From contig JANTQA010000036.1 of the NCBI GenBank assembly GCA_027625915.1, positions 6,469,001 through 6,533,000 on the forward strand: DNA of 64,000 bases. Reading direction: 5' to 3'. Positions 33,570 through 45,795 of the stretch are shown one piece after another (the first letter of the stretch is position 1; each line of letters opens with the position of its first letter). The stretch is from Anaeramoeba flamelloides. Its lineage: Eukaryota; Metamonada; Anaeramoebidae. The notes beneath the pieces were generated by a model. It worked only from the letters and a program-made list of their open reading frames with translations, made no database searches and was not told the DNA's origin. The position numbers were made by a program, and so were the translations under genes.

Positions 33570-35310
33570 TGAAATTATATAAATTTATTGAAATGGAAAT
33601 AATTCTTAATTTTTAAATTTTTTTATTGATTTATTTATTTTTCATAACAACCAAATAAAAAAAAAAAAATCTTTGAATTGTTAAAAATTCTTACAAAATT
33701 GTAGACACTTTAAAGAATCGGAAAAAGAATTAAAAATTTTTTTTGAAACGAATAGTTGTGAGGGAAGAAGACAAGAAGGGGAATTTTTCACTTTTTTATC
33801 AATTCCAAATTAGATCAGAGACCCATGTTTTTTTGCTTTCACTTTGTAGATTTAATTTTTAATATTTTATTCAATTCCTGAAAAATACTTTTTTACATTT
33901 TTATTTTTTTCGATTTTTTTTATGATTGGATTTTCACAATATTGGAAACATGGCTTAAAAGAGAAAATAGCATGTGGTTAATTATTTATACTGATATACT
34001 GAAACCTGAAAGTAAACTCAAATGCAAAATTTTAACACAGCAAAATTTAATTTTTGAAAAAAAAAATACGGTTAAGGAAATTGTCAAAAAACTATAAAAT
34101 TAGACCGACGGGACAATTGACATGTTGGAAATTGTTGAATAATTACAATAATAATATCACAAAATACCAAAATAAATAAAAATAGAGATAAATCCATTTC
34201 TAAAATTTTGGAGTTAATACAACCAAAAGAAAACATTGGAAATTTTGTTGAAATTTCAATTAATAATAATTCTCAAATAAAGTTAAGGGAATAATCTCAA
34301 TTAATTTTTTTTACCTAAATTTAATATAGAGATTGTGAAATTTTTTTGACAATTACTTAGATTTGTAAACCTATTTATTTTCAATATTAAACTTATTTCT
34401 AGAAAAGGAATCTTTATTTAGAAATTGGTCAAAAAAAAAAAACAAAATAGAGACTATTCCCTTAAGGTAAAGCTAAAGAAATTTATTTGGAAACTATCTA
34501 CCACAAGAATTCACCCTTAAGTAATTATAAAATACTCAAAACTTTTTCAGTCCAGATGGAAACTTTGACCTAATTGAAAAATTGAAATGAAAACAAAAAA
34601 AAACAAAAAAAGTCTAAAAAAATCTTCAAATTTTTCAAAAATCAAAATTATTTCAAAATTTTGATTGGAATTGCCTTATTCGAGTTATTCTTTTAATTTT
34701 TTGAACTCTTTTAAAACTTTTCAATTTAAGTTTACTTTTAATGGCCAACCTTATTCAAATTGTCTTATCTGTGATAAAGTCATTGGATTTAATAAAGCAC
34801 CTAATAAATCAAATACCTTGGCACAAAAAAAAAATGTTTTTTTAAAGGCACAATTCTTTGGGAAAAATCAGATATTTTTTTTGAGATTAGTGTTTGAGTT
34901 GTAAAAAAAAAAAAGAATGGGGGTTATTCGGGTCAATCCTTTTTTTTGTACTTTATTATTTTTTTTTTTGTATTATATTGCTCTTAAAGTGTAGGCTAAA
35001 AAGTCCTATAGCTGTAAAACGTTGTAATTGAAAAATAAAGCACCATCCTATTAATTTTTAATAAGATAAATAAAAAACAATTCTTTTGTTAATGTAATGA
35101 GGGATCTAGGTTTTGTCACAAAAGAATAAGAAAACCAAAATAAAAGAACAAACAAAAAAAAAAAAAAAAATCAAATTAAATTTAATTTGTCTTCTTTATT
35201 CTAAAATTGTAAGAGAGAGAATAAAAATAAAAAAAAAAAATTTTTTTTTTAGTTTTTAGAAAGTGAGCAAGTTATATTTCGAAATCTATTCTTTGTAAAG
35301 ATATATTTGA
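33570..35310. other. Intergenic between convergent importin alpha and RPL12
   Basis: It must contain both 3' UTRs. An imperfect inverted pair (AAGTTAAGGGAATAATCTC near 34280; GACTATTCCCTTAAGGTAAA near 34455) hints at one more small element. A 79-codon frame at 34665-34904 contains NGQPYSNCLICDKVIGFNKA but has no recognised family or splice context. Confidence 0.5.
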
Positions 35311-36140
35311 TTAGTTTTCTTTTTCTTCTTGTTCTTCTGGTTCTTCATCTGGGATAATGATTTCACCGTTTTTAATTTTTTGTTGGATTTCTTTTGGTGA
35401 TTTTTTTTCGACGGTACATCCAACTGATACACAAGTACCAAGCATTTCCTTGACAACACCTTCAAATTCATTGGCGAGTGATTTGTGTCTCATTTGTCTT
35501 GCAATTTCTTTGACTTGTTCAAGACTTAAATTTCCTGTGTGTTTGAAATCTGCACTTTTTTCGTGTGGTGGTTCATTGAGAGCTTTGATGATTAATGTTG
35601 AAGCAGTTGGCATAACATCAACAGTAAATTCTCTTCCAATGATTGTTACTCTGATTGTAACTTTTAATCCTGAGAAATCCTTGCAAACTTTTTGGATTTG
35701 TTCAGCAGCTTTTCTTGGTGGCTAAAGTTTTTTTTGTTTTGGGGAATAAAAAGATTTTAAAAATAAAATGTTTGAAAAAAAAAAGAAAGGATCTCATTAA
35801 TTAGATATTTTTTTGTTGAAATTATTGTGAAATTTGAATGTGAAGTTTTTGTTAATAAAAAGTATTTTGCATTAAAATAAAAATAAAAAAATAAAAAAAA
35901 ATAAAAAAAAAAAAACAAAAGCAAATTTTGAAAAAGAAAAAAAAAAAAAAAAAAAAAAAAGAAAAAAAAGAAATTGGAATTTCTTAAAAAGTAAAGAATT
36001 TTATTTTTTTTGAAAAAGCTTACAATCCCTTTTGGTCCAAGTTTTGGAGCAAGTGCATTTGTGTTGATTGAGTCACCGGCTCTGACACGAAGATAAAGAT
36101 ATTCAGGTTCTAAGTTTTGTTGTCCTCCTTTTTTTGACAT
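35311..36140 (-). CDS. RPL12: 60S ribosomal protein L12 (uL11)
   Basis: Two exons, 36140-36024 and 35721-35311, are joined in phase 0 across a 302-bp intron (donor GTAAGC, acceptor TTTAG), giving 175 aa; animal L12 is 165. The N-terminal domain has YLYLRVRAGDSINTNALAPK followed by LGPKGI. The second exon has PPRKAAEQI, KVTIRVTIVGREFTVDV, MPTASTLIIKALNEPP, the RNA-binding segment HTGNLSLEQVKEIARQMRHK and EMLGTCVSVGCTVE. uL11 binds the GTPase-associated centre of the large-subunit rRNA at the base of the P stalk. The C-terminal acidic tail (DEEPEEQEEKEN) is extra to the usual family end. The ATG at 36140 fits the family start; the frame runs 15 bases further upstream without an ATG. The A/T-run intron is longer than the first exon. 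Confidence 0.97.
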
Positions 36141-36969
36141 AATAAAAGATCTCACTACAATAGAATAAAAAAAAATTAGAAATAAAGAAATTAAAAGTAG
36201 GTTGAATTGGGTTTGTTTTTTGTTAAAGAAAGTTTTTGTTAGTTAAGTTCTTGAGGATTCAAAATACAAATAAATAAAAAAAAAAAAAAAAAAAAAAGGT
36301 GATTTACAGTAAAATAGCAAATAAAAAAAAATGAATCTTTCCAAAAAGTATAGAACATTTTTAGCTTTTTTCACATTCTCTGGGCATTTTTAAGATACTT
36401 TATTAAATTAAGAAATACTTTTGAAAGTAAAGATTAAAATTAGTTTATTATTCTCACAAAGACCGCCTTTTTTCACAATTAATTAATTATTTTATTCAAA
36501 AGAACACACCAAGATAAAGTGCCTTTCAATTGTAACCAGCAAGATTTCCTCTTAGCTTTGTGATCAACTATTCTATTTTTCAATTGTTCAATTTTTTCTT
36601 TTTCATTTGTACCACTAATTGAAAGAATTTATTTTTATTGGGTTTTATTGATTTAAAAAGAGACCATTTTACACACTCCACTTGTTCTGAAAGAAAAAAA
36701 GGTTATTAAAAGTAGTTTTTAGTCAAAAAGGATGAATTTTAGAGGGATTTTAGTTCAATTTACTGAGGGTAGATCGGTATTTGTTTGAAAAATCTATATG
36801 TAATATGTTGTTGGTAACATCTTAATTTAACCTTTTTTGTTTTCCAAACTTCCTAAAATATTTTACTTCTTTCTGAGAGAAACCAGAGAAAAGTGAAAAA
36901 CAATCATTTTTCTTTTTTTTTGTCTCTTCAAAATAAGTGTTCGGCCAACAATGACAACAACAATAACAA
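36141..36969. other. Upstream region of RPL12, no gene seen
   Basis: This should contain the RPL12 promoter and 5' UTR. I see poly-T/A runs but no firm promoter motif and no coding frame. Confidence 0.45.
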
Positions 36970-37563
36970 TCAATCGGTAGCAACAATAATTACATCAACA
37001 ACTATAATGATCCAACTTCAAATGAAAACCCAAACAAGAATATGATCCCACCCCAAGTTTTTACAAGATCCAACAACACCAACGGTAGCAATAGTAACAA
37101 CACAACCAACATAAACAATAACAACACTAATAATAGCAGAACCAACATCAACAGCAATGATAACATGATTAATAACACCATTCAAATGATCCAAAAACAT
37201 CATGAACAACAACCCCAATAACAACCACACCACCAAGCTTTTACCAGATCCAACAACACCAACAGTAGCAATAGTAACAACACAACCAACATAAACAATA
37301 ACAACACTAATAATAGCAGAACCAACAATAATAACAGTGTTAACAACATTAATAACAACAACAACAAATGATCCAACTCTCAAATGAAAACCCAAACAAT
37401 TCAGATGATACAGCACCAAGCTTTTAAAAGATCCAACAACAACAACAGTAGCAATAGTAACAACACAACCAACATAAACAATAACAACACTAATAATAGC
37501 AGAACCAACAGCAATAATAACATGCTTAATGACCCCATTCAAGAATATTACTTTATTAAGTGA
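36970..37563 (+). repeat. Asn-rich coding-type minisatellite, three units of 180/183 bp
   Basis: Unit starts at AGATCCAACAAC are 37066, 37246 and 37429, spaced 180 and 183 bp, both multiples of three. In one plus-strand frame all units encode RSNNTN-SNSNNTTNINNNNT followed by NNSRTN, with QVFT, QAFT and QAFK before each. The frame runs from about 36972 to a TGA at 37561-37563 but is interrupted twice between units (TAA near 37219, TGA near 37370). This looks like a decayed fragment of an Asn-rich protein gene or a repeat born from one. The long minus-strand open frame (37018-37542) is a shadow. Confidence 0.6.
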
Positions 37564-38410
37564 CTATTAGTTCCTATGTATTTTATTTACACAAGGTAAT
37601 AGGGTAATTGTTTTAACCTTAGAATTAACAAACCCGATAAACCAACTCTTTTATCAATTCTAGAAAACTGAGTTAACTTTTTTCATTTTTCCCAATTAAA
37701 TATTCATCCAAAAGATCAAGATCCCTCTTTTTGGTTTTTTGGATCAAATTTGAAAAATAGAAATAAATTTACAAAGCATTTTTATTTTTATTTTAATCGA
37801 ATCTCACTTTGAGTACTTTCTGAGAGTTTGTATGGACAAATAACATTGAAACTTTAATTGTATTTTAAAAATATAAGAAAAATAAATCAAATATTGAATC
37901 CTCGAATTAAAAAAAATTGATCATTTATTTTAAAATCACAAATATTTATTAAATTTATTGAAATTTAAAAGATTATGTAATATTTTTTCAAAATCTAAAG
38001 AGTATTAATAAGTGAACTGTTATTATTTAAATAAGTTATTTGATAATATTTAGTATTTTTTTAGAATTATTAATTTAAATTCATTTGTATTTTTTTTTGA
38101 AAAAATCGTAAATAATTGAGAAATAATAATAAAATCTATTAATTGGTACTTTAAATTTTTGGTTTATTGTTAATATAACTTCCAAATAATTAATATTGGG
38201 GTTTTATTACTTATTGATAAAATTAATCAAATTAAAATGTATTTCTTTAGGTTATAAGTTGAATTTTCCAGGATTTATAAAAAAACATTTTGGAATAATT
38301 TTTAGTTTGATGCTTTGGTTATTTTTCTCAGATTTTTTTTTTCAATAAAAAGAAAAAATAATTTAAACGGTCCTTTAAATCAATAAATTTCATTTTTTTC
38401 AATGTTTCAA
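37545..38410 (+). repeat. Dispersed repeat R2, copy B
   Basis: Partner of 19780-20660; see the landmarks there. The left end starts just after the Asn-rich minisatellite. Noncoding. Confidence 0.65.
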
Positions 38411-39121
38411 ATAATTATTGTAACACTTTTGAAAGTATTTGGATTGTTTATATTATTTTTATCCAAAACTTGATATTTTTATTTTTAAAGTGCCTTTGTA
38501 GCCTTCACCCACATAATAATTTTATTTTTTTTTTCTACAATAAATTGAAAATAATTGTTTTTGAAATAATTAGAAAATTTGTTGGATACTTTGAACTTTT
38601 GAAAATTAGAAAATAAGATCAAACTTTAAAAAACAATAATTAATTTTGAAAATAACTTTTAAAGAGTATTTAGTCTTTTAGTAATCAGTTAATTACCTGG
38701 GGAATTCAATTTCAAAATACAGTGATTTTTTTTTTTTTTTTGAAATATACTATTCTATTGACTATTATATTTTTTTATTAATCATTTTTCAAAATTTTTG
38801 ACTCACTTTATAATGCTAATCTAAGTTTTTTTTGAGGGTTTGTTACATATTCTTACCTAAATAATATTTTCAAATTTTGAATCAAAATCATTTTTTCTAA
38901 AATTATGTTTTTCTTTAGTATTATTTTTTCTGATTTTATAAATTTTTGTTTTGCTTTTGAAAATTTTTATTTTTCCTTTTTTTATTTTTTTTTCTTGTTC
39001 TTCTTTTTTTATTTTTTTGATAAAGAATTGAGTGAAAAAAAAAAAAAATATTCGAAAAGACAAATAATCATTAAGAAAATATTGAGTATGTAATATCTTT
39101 TTAAAATGAATTTAATTATGA
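38411..39121. other. A/T-rich stretch with nothing recognised
   Basis: The open frames on both strands at 38857-39093 come from mixed T-rich DNA and do not resemble proteins. LINE sequence may begin near its right end, before the MITE. Confidence 0.4.
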
Positions 39122-39312
39122 CAGCCAGTTCCACTTTTAAGACACAAAATTTCAATGTAATTTAAGGCACAAAAAAATCTCAAATTAATTACAAAATTTG
39201 TATTTTTTTACCCTTATTATTTTCCTAGAATCTTAATTTTGTACGCTAATTTGAGATTTTTATTGTGTTTAAATTGTTGTTGAAGTTTTTATCTTAAACG
39301 TGGAACTAAATG
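39122..39312. mobile_element. Mariner-type MITE, copy 2 (diverged)
   Basis: The ends CAGCCAGTTCCACTTTTAAG and, inverted, CATTTAGTTCCACGTTTAAG match the family at 23069 and 56217; inside are AAGGCACAAAAAAATCTCAA and TAATTTGAGATTTTT. TA follows the right end; the left flank is no longer TA. It immediately precedes LINE coding sequence. Confidence 0.75.
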
Positions 39313-39545
39313 TATATAAAAGAAGATATAAACTCAAAAGGAAATTAGAAGAACTTGGTTTTGAACACATATCAAAAAAATTAAAATTGTGAAAAAAAAA
39401 AAACAACAAAAATATTAATTGGAAAGTAGAAAATTTAAAATCACTAAATGTGAATCTTAATCAATTTAGAGAAAACTTAATAATAAATAACACCGAGTGG
39501 GGTGGTAAGGAAACTTTTAAAAATTATTAGGTATCTTAACAATAT
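39313..39545 (+). mobile_element. LINE fragment
   Basis: YKRRYKLKRKLEELGFEHIS aligns with MYKRRFKLIQKLKILGDFDE at 7690. KVENLKSLNVNLNQFRENLI then NNTEWGGKETFKNY aligns with LKNLKQLKIELDNSRIKN then NSPSWKSR. The MITE at 39122-39312 lies exactly at the start of the matching stretch, as if inserted at the TA of ATGTATAAAAGAAG. Confidence 0.65.
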
Positions 39546-39555
39546 AAATAAACAG

Positions 39556-39752
39556 ATGTGTCACTGTGTACTGTAGAGCGAGCAGTTTTTTTGGAAATTA
39601 AAAAAATAGTGAAAAAGCTAAGATTTTACCCCTTTCTTTTGAATTCTGGAAAAGCTAATGGTGTTTTTTTTTTTTTTTTTCGATTTTAGAAATATAAAGA
39701 AAACTTATGAAATTTTCTTTTTATATCAAAAAAGAAAAAAAAAACCACAAAA
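39556..39752 (+). mobile_element. Modular palindrome element, locus 6 (worn)
   Basis: GTACTGTAGAGCGAG is followed by half of the TTTTGAATTCTGGAAAAGCT module and the TTTTAGAAATATAAAGAAAA ... TTTTCTTTTTATATC palindrome. It lies about 10-50 bp after the LINE segment NNTEWGGK, close to the position used at loci 2 and 8. Confidence 0.55.
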
Positions 39753-40027
39753 AAATATTTGAAAGGAAGGGTTCTAATCCATCTTCAAATTAAGAAATTT
39801 TACAAAGTATCTAAATAGATATTCTTATATAAAATATTTTTTGAATATAAGTGCACAAAAAATCAAGAATTATTCATAATTGAATCAAATTAATTGTAGT
39901 ATCATTCTAAAATCTAAGAAACTCTTCAAAATAAAAAAACCCAACAGGATCTTTAAAATTCATTAAAACAAAAAAATAAAAACTAAAATTAAATATTTTA
40001 AAAATTGGCGTGCCCTTTTATTTGAAA

Positions 40028-43000
40028 AAGAATATATATATATATCCTGTTGAACCCCAATATACTAATTACATTTCAACCGAAAATTTTAAAATTGAGA
40101 TGTTAGTAAAGGATTCTACGATATAGAATTTATAAAAAATTATTTTAATAAGAAAATTTTATAATTAAAAATTGTAGAGTTAAATATATTTGAAAAAATA
40201 ACTTGTCGAAAAATTTTCCACATTTGAAAAGTTTTTTATGGTTATTTTGATTTTATTATTTTTCAATTGAAATTTTGTAAAAAAAAATTATTTTTTTTTT
40301 GGAAAAGTTTGTCCACACATCAAAAACTTCTTAGTTTAATGATTAAAACACATCAAATTTTACTGGGTATTTTTTAGGGTCTTTGCACTCCGATATTGAC
40401 TAAAATACTTTATTAAATAATTTATATATCAGAAAAGATATGTTAACATCATATTACAAATCTGTTTCCTTTATTTATTATTATCCAATATATATATATA
40501 TATATATTTAATTCTAAACAATTTAAAAAAAAAAAAAAATATTAATCAAAATTTAAAAAAAAATAATTTTTTTTTAATTGTATTATTTGTGAAAATTTTT
40601 CAACACGGATTTTTTTTCAAATTAAAACAATTTGGCCAATAGTTCAAGTCTTATTAATAATTAATTTTTTTATTAATTTTTACTATTTTTTCATTTATAA
40701 CTTTTTAAAATATATCCATAAAATAAATAATATTATTGAAGAAGAGATAATATATCAAAAATTATTTACCAAGATCAGGTCTAATTTCGATTGTAATATA
40801 CAAAATTTACACATATTTTATTCAAAAATTTTTACTAATAGCATAATTCACACATAAAAAATTCTTGGTTTCGAAGATTATTTTATTGTCTTTGAATAAT
40901 ATTTAAGAATTATTTTTTATTTTTTTTTAAATTGAGGGTTGATTATTTAATCTATTAAAAAGTTTTTATATGTTTAATTCCAATTTAATAAATAAAATTA
41001 TTTTTTATTATTTATTTTTTTTTTTTGTTTTTTCAATTATTTTCTATTGTGAAAATAAAAGTTTGAGAAAATTATTCATATTCAAAAATGTTAATTTTAC
41101 TGAAAGAAATAAATTTCATTTTTCTCTTGATTGATTTTTATTAAAAATTTATCATAAACAAATTAAAAATTTTGAGTAATTTATTTTTTTATTTATTTTT
41201 TTATCATAAAATTAGCAATATTATTTCATTATTTATTATTAATAAATCAATTTATTGTGTTTTGAATTACTATTATTGTAATAAAATTTCTTATTTATAA
41301 ATTTAAATAAAAAATAAAAATATTTAAAAGAAAATGTAAAAATAAATAATAATTATTATTTTTCATAAACACAAAAAAAAATACAATAATATAACTACTT
41401 TATCTTTGAACTATTTAAACTTTTTATAATAATTCAAATCTGGATCAAATACAAATAAGAAAATAAATTCATTAGTATATCAATATCATTTTAAATCTTT
41501 CATTATCAACTTGGTTAAATTTAGGCAAATCCTGGGTGCTAAGGGATATATATCCCTTAGCACCCCAAATAACCTAAAAACATTTCAAACAAAAATTTTA
41601 ATTTGAAATGTTATCAAAGGATAATAAGGTATTGAATTAATAAAAAATTATCTTAGAAAGAAAATTTATAATTAAAAATTGTATAGTTACTTAAAATAAA
41701 AAAATAACTTGAAAAAAAATTTCAAACATCGGGAATTTTTTTTTGGTTATTGTGATTTTATTATTTTTCCAAATTTTGTCAAAATAATTTTTTTTTTTTT
41801 TTTGAAAAGTTTGTCTAAACATCAAAACCCTCTTAGTTTTAACATTTAAAACACATCATACTTTACTGGAAATTTTTTGGGTGCCTTTTGCACCTCAAAA
41901 TTGCCTAAAATGCTTAATTAAATAATTAATTCATTATAAAAGTTATTATAACATCACATAGAAAATTTGTTTTATCTACTGATTACCATTCAATATCACA
42001 ATCTATATTAGATTCTAAATAATTTAAAAATAAAAAAAAATATAAATTAAATTAGAAAAAAAAATCAAATTTTTTTTCATTGCAAAATTTTACAATTTTT
42101 TTCAACAAGATTTTTTTTCAATTTTAAATGATTTGGCCAATAGTTCGAGTCAGATTAATAATTGATTTTTTTTTTTTTATTTTTTTACAATTTTTTAATT
42201 TTTGACTTTTTAAAATCTAGACATAAAATAAACAATATTGTTGAATTAGAGACCATATATCAGAACTTATTTAACAAGATCTGGATTAATTTATAAAGGA
42301 AAAATCTAAATATCGCAAATATATTTTTATAATTTTTACCAATAACAAAATGCAATAAAAAAATTTTGGTTTTGGAGATTATTTTATTATATTGGAATAA
42401 TATTTAAGAGTTATTTTTTATTTTATTTTAAATTTATGTATAAATATTTTATCGATTAAAAAGTAATTTATATTTGTTTTATTCCAATTTTCTAAATTGA
42501 AATTATTTTACAATTTTGTTTTTTTTTTTTTTTGATTTTCAATTATTATCTATAGCTTAAATAAAAGTTTTAGAAAATTAATCATATTAAAAATTTAATT
42601 TTGGCCTAAAGAAATAAATTTCAATTTTCTCTTCATTGGATATTTATTGAAATTTTTTCTAAAAAAAAAAATTAAATTTCAAAGTAATTTATTTTTTTAT
42701 TTATTTTTTATATCATAAAATTAGCAAAATTTTTTGGTGGTTATTATTAATAAATTAACGTGATGAGTTTTGAATTACTATTAATGTAATAAAATTTCTG
42801 ATTTAAAAAAATAAAATAAAAATAAAAATCTTTAAAAAAAATGTAAAAATGAATAATTATTATTTTTTTTTTCAATTTCAAAAAAAAAATCAATAACTTA
42901 ACTGCTTTATCTTAGAACTATTTTGACTTTTTATTATAATTTAAATATGGATTAAAGACAAATAAGAAAATTAATATCTTAGTAGATCAATATCATTTTA

Positions 43001-43047
43001 TATCTAATTTAAAAAACTTGATGAAATTTAGACAAATCCGGGGTGCT

Positions 43048-43060
<13 letters not shown>
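40028..43060 (+). repeat. Tandem duplication, two 1.5-kb units
   Basis: Unit 1 (about 40028-41545) and unit 2 (about 41546-43060) correspond along their length with a period near 1500 bp; TTTGGCCAATAGTTC at 40631 recurs at 42132. Both end in GGGTGCTAAGGGATATATAT. Single-base changes and small indels are many, so the duplication is old. Noncoding. The junction carries the palindrome AAGGGATATATATCCCTT. Confidence 0.85.

Positions 43061-43090
<30 letters not shown>
43049..43090. repeat. TA microsatellite at the end of tandem unit 2
   Basis: A (TA)n run has expanded from the GGGATATATATCCC junction motif that is short in unit 1. Confidence 0.9.
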
Positions 43091-43094
<4 letters not shown>

Positions 43095-43239
43095 AATTTT
43101 TTCAAGCGAGTTAAAATCGTTGAAATGGTGTTTAGTTTACTATCTTTTAAATAACAGTGGAAAATTTACTTTCTTCTTTTATCCTTAATATCCTGGCACA
43201 AACCTAAAAACTAATACAAAAATATCAATTGTTATATTT

Positions 43240-43990
43240 TAGCATTTCGTCTCCAAGGATTCCACAATTATTAACGCGTGTTGTTGTTGAATGCAAATGA
43301 TATCACTTTTGCACCGGATAAAAAACTCGAAAAAAACTATTATAAATATTATTGACACAATAAATTTTTAGATTTTTTACAAATGATCACAATTAAAAAT
43401 TTTCATTTTTGATATTTGTTTTAAATCGTTTCACAAATCTAAATACAGGAGATCAAAGTAATAGGATTCCAGTATCTAATAATTCACATTTAGAACCGAC
43501 AAAAGTAACTATTTTTATTTTTTTAATTTCCAAGATTAACTCATTAATCATCAACATAAAAATCAAAACGAACATTTAATTTTATTTCCTTTTTATAAAC
43601 TTAATGGTAACAAGAATATATTTCCTTTTTACAAAATATATTGTCAAAATAGTATTTTGGTTCTTATATTACATTTTTTTTAGCAACTAATTGAATTTTT
43701 CAGCCACTAATCAACATTTTGAGACAAATTTGAGAGAGATTTTTGCAACTTTAGTACAAATATTGAAGGTTTAACCTTTAAATTTGTTGTGAAATTTGGA
43801 TTTTTTTCTGAAATTGTTGGGTTTTTTTTACTAATACAAGAGATCTTTTTTAATTGATGATTATCAAAAAATAGTAATACTTAACAAATCGAATTTAACA
43901 ATACATTTGAACCATGTAACACAAATTTGGTTTTGGCCCGAACATAGAACACATTAATCTAAGGTTTCACTATGGTAGACACTAATACCT
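43240..43990. repeat. Dispersed repeat R5, another copy
   Basis: The left arm (CGTGTTGTTGTTGAATGCAA, TATTATTGACACAATAAATT) matches 25130-25240. The right arm (ACATTTGAACCATGTAACAC, GGTAGACACTAATACC) matches the inverted arm near 16020-16110 and 24960-25075. Noncoding. Confidence 0.55.
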
Positions 43991-44002
43991 AAACTCAACC
44001 AT

Positions 44003-44171
44003 TACTCGTACTTGAATTATAAATGGGGAAAAATTTTCACTTTCTTTTCTATATTTTTCTCTACTAAATTGACTTATCAAAGAAGTAGGCTGTAGTTTGT
44101 GGTTCCGATTTTTCTTTTGAAAATGGAAACCGAAAATGAAAATTTTTTCCATTTAGAATTCGAATACAGTA
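44003..44171. mobile_element. Small MITE family (TACTGGTATTTGAA ends), copy 3
   Basis: Ends are TACTCGTACTTGAATTATAA and AGAATTCGAATACAGTA, with TTTTCACTTTCTTTTCTAT on the inner left arm. It has the same 169-bp length as 17705-17873 and abuts the R5 copy. The minus-strand open frame over it is incidental. Confidence 0.7.
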
Positions 44172-45795
44172 AGTTAATTTTCTTCTCGGCTTTTGTTGTG
44201 TAGAGTACTTTAACCCCATACTCAGGGGATGGCTTAAAACCAAAAAAAAAATATGTTGTGAAATTGTCCTTATTCTCATTTTACAAAACATAAATAACAA
44301 AAAAAAACATTTTCATAAGGATTATCATTAATAAAAAATGTGAATACTCTTAATTTTGACATATAAAAAAATTAAAAGAAAATAAATTTTCAAAAAGAAA
44401 TAATCACCAAAACTCAAAATCATACAACCGATAAAACAAAGTCATACTTAAAATACTGCTATAGTTTTGAAATACTTTTGCTTTGAAAATAAAAAGATCA
44501 GAATTTTCATTCAGCTTTCCATAAAAGAACATTTCACAATAATTAAAAGAAATTTTCCAAGTTCTCAATTTCTGAAAGGTTAATTAGTTATTTAAGCTGG
44601 TTTTGGGAATTAAAAAATTGAAAATTTACATGATTTATAAATTACTTTTTTCGGAAAATGAAAGAAAATTTTGTTACATTTATTTTGAAACAAATACTAA
44701 ACAAAAATAAAGAATTCTAAGAGCTCAGTTACAAAAACTCAAAGGATAAAAAAAAAATTTCACTGATCTAAAAGACAAAAAAATCAAAATTAAAAGAAAA
44801 AACAATTATTTCCTTATTTTCTTTTTCAACTAACTTACAAAAGGTTAAATTTCTTTGATCCATGACAAATTATTTTCTTTAAGCACATAAGGAATTTGAT
44901 TCGATTTAATCTAAATTGTGATTATTTTGATACTCTCTAAATTTGGCAAATTAAGGATTTTGTAATACTTTTATTTTTCAATTCAAAAATGAAAATTTTT
45001 ATTTCAATTTCCAAAATGAAGATTGATTATCACTGCTAAAATAAAATTATCAGAGTTAAGATTTTATCATAGAACTAACTAAGGAAGTTTAGTTCATTGT
45101 CTAAAAATATCATTTCTAAAAGGTATTATATTTTAAAAGATCTTTTCATTTTCTTCTGTTTATAACCAAAAAATATTTTGGGATGTGAACTAAAAAATTT
45201 TCATTTTTTAATTCGAAAATAAGAGTATTTCGGGTACTAATAAACATTCGAGAAAGGAAAAAAATGAAAAAAGATATGAGATCTTAAAAAGCGCCAAAGA
45301 TAGACACTTTCAAATTCTACATTGTTGTTTGCAAAAATATAATTTACTAAAAGTATTAAAGTGGAAAATGAGTGTCTCTCTTTGATCCTGTTTTCCTAAA
45401 AATTAATAATCTTTTTGCAAGTTACTTTTTGGAGGTTGATCACGCTTCACATTTTGGTTAGTTTTTGATTGTTTTAAGTTCTGTGAAAAAATTACTAAAA
45501 AATTATTTTTTTCCTTTTCATAAATTATTTTTTACCATTATTACCCAAAAACTAAAGTGTTTCTTTTATTTATGGTTGAGTTTTCAATTTTGCAAAATAG
45601 CAAAAAATCCCAAAAAAAGTAATAACATTTTTCCACTTTTGAACAAAGTGAATTTGTAAAGTCTTAAAAATTCAAACAAACAACTACGCCTTGTAAGAAA
45701 TTTTACCTGCTTTTTTTCAACAAATGATTGATTAACTTTATTTTTTTTTTCGTTAATTCATTTTTATTCTTTCCTAGAAATTTATCAACCTTTCA
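44172..45795. other. Upstream region of the CARMIL-like gene
   Basis: A segment near 44465-44540 (AATTTTCATTCAGCTTTCC) matches arms at 54490-54835 and near 80-140, marking another small repeat family. No coding frame is convincing and no promoter motif was identified. Confidence 0.45.

Noticed and set aside
36141-36155. Upstream non-ATG start for RPL12
   Set aside because: The ATG at 36140 is in the right place for the family, and the extra codons are not conserved in uL11.
37018-37542. 174-codon Val/Ile-rich minus-strand frame that looks like membrane segments
   Set aside because: It is the reverse reading of the Asn-rich plus-strand minisatellite; the repeated transmembrane look comes from ATT/GTT complements of AAT/AAC.
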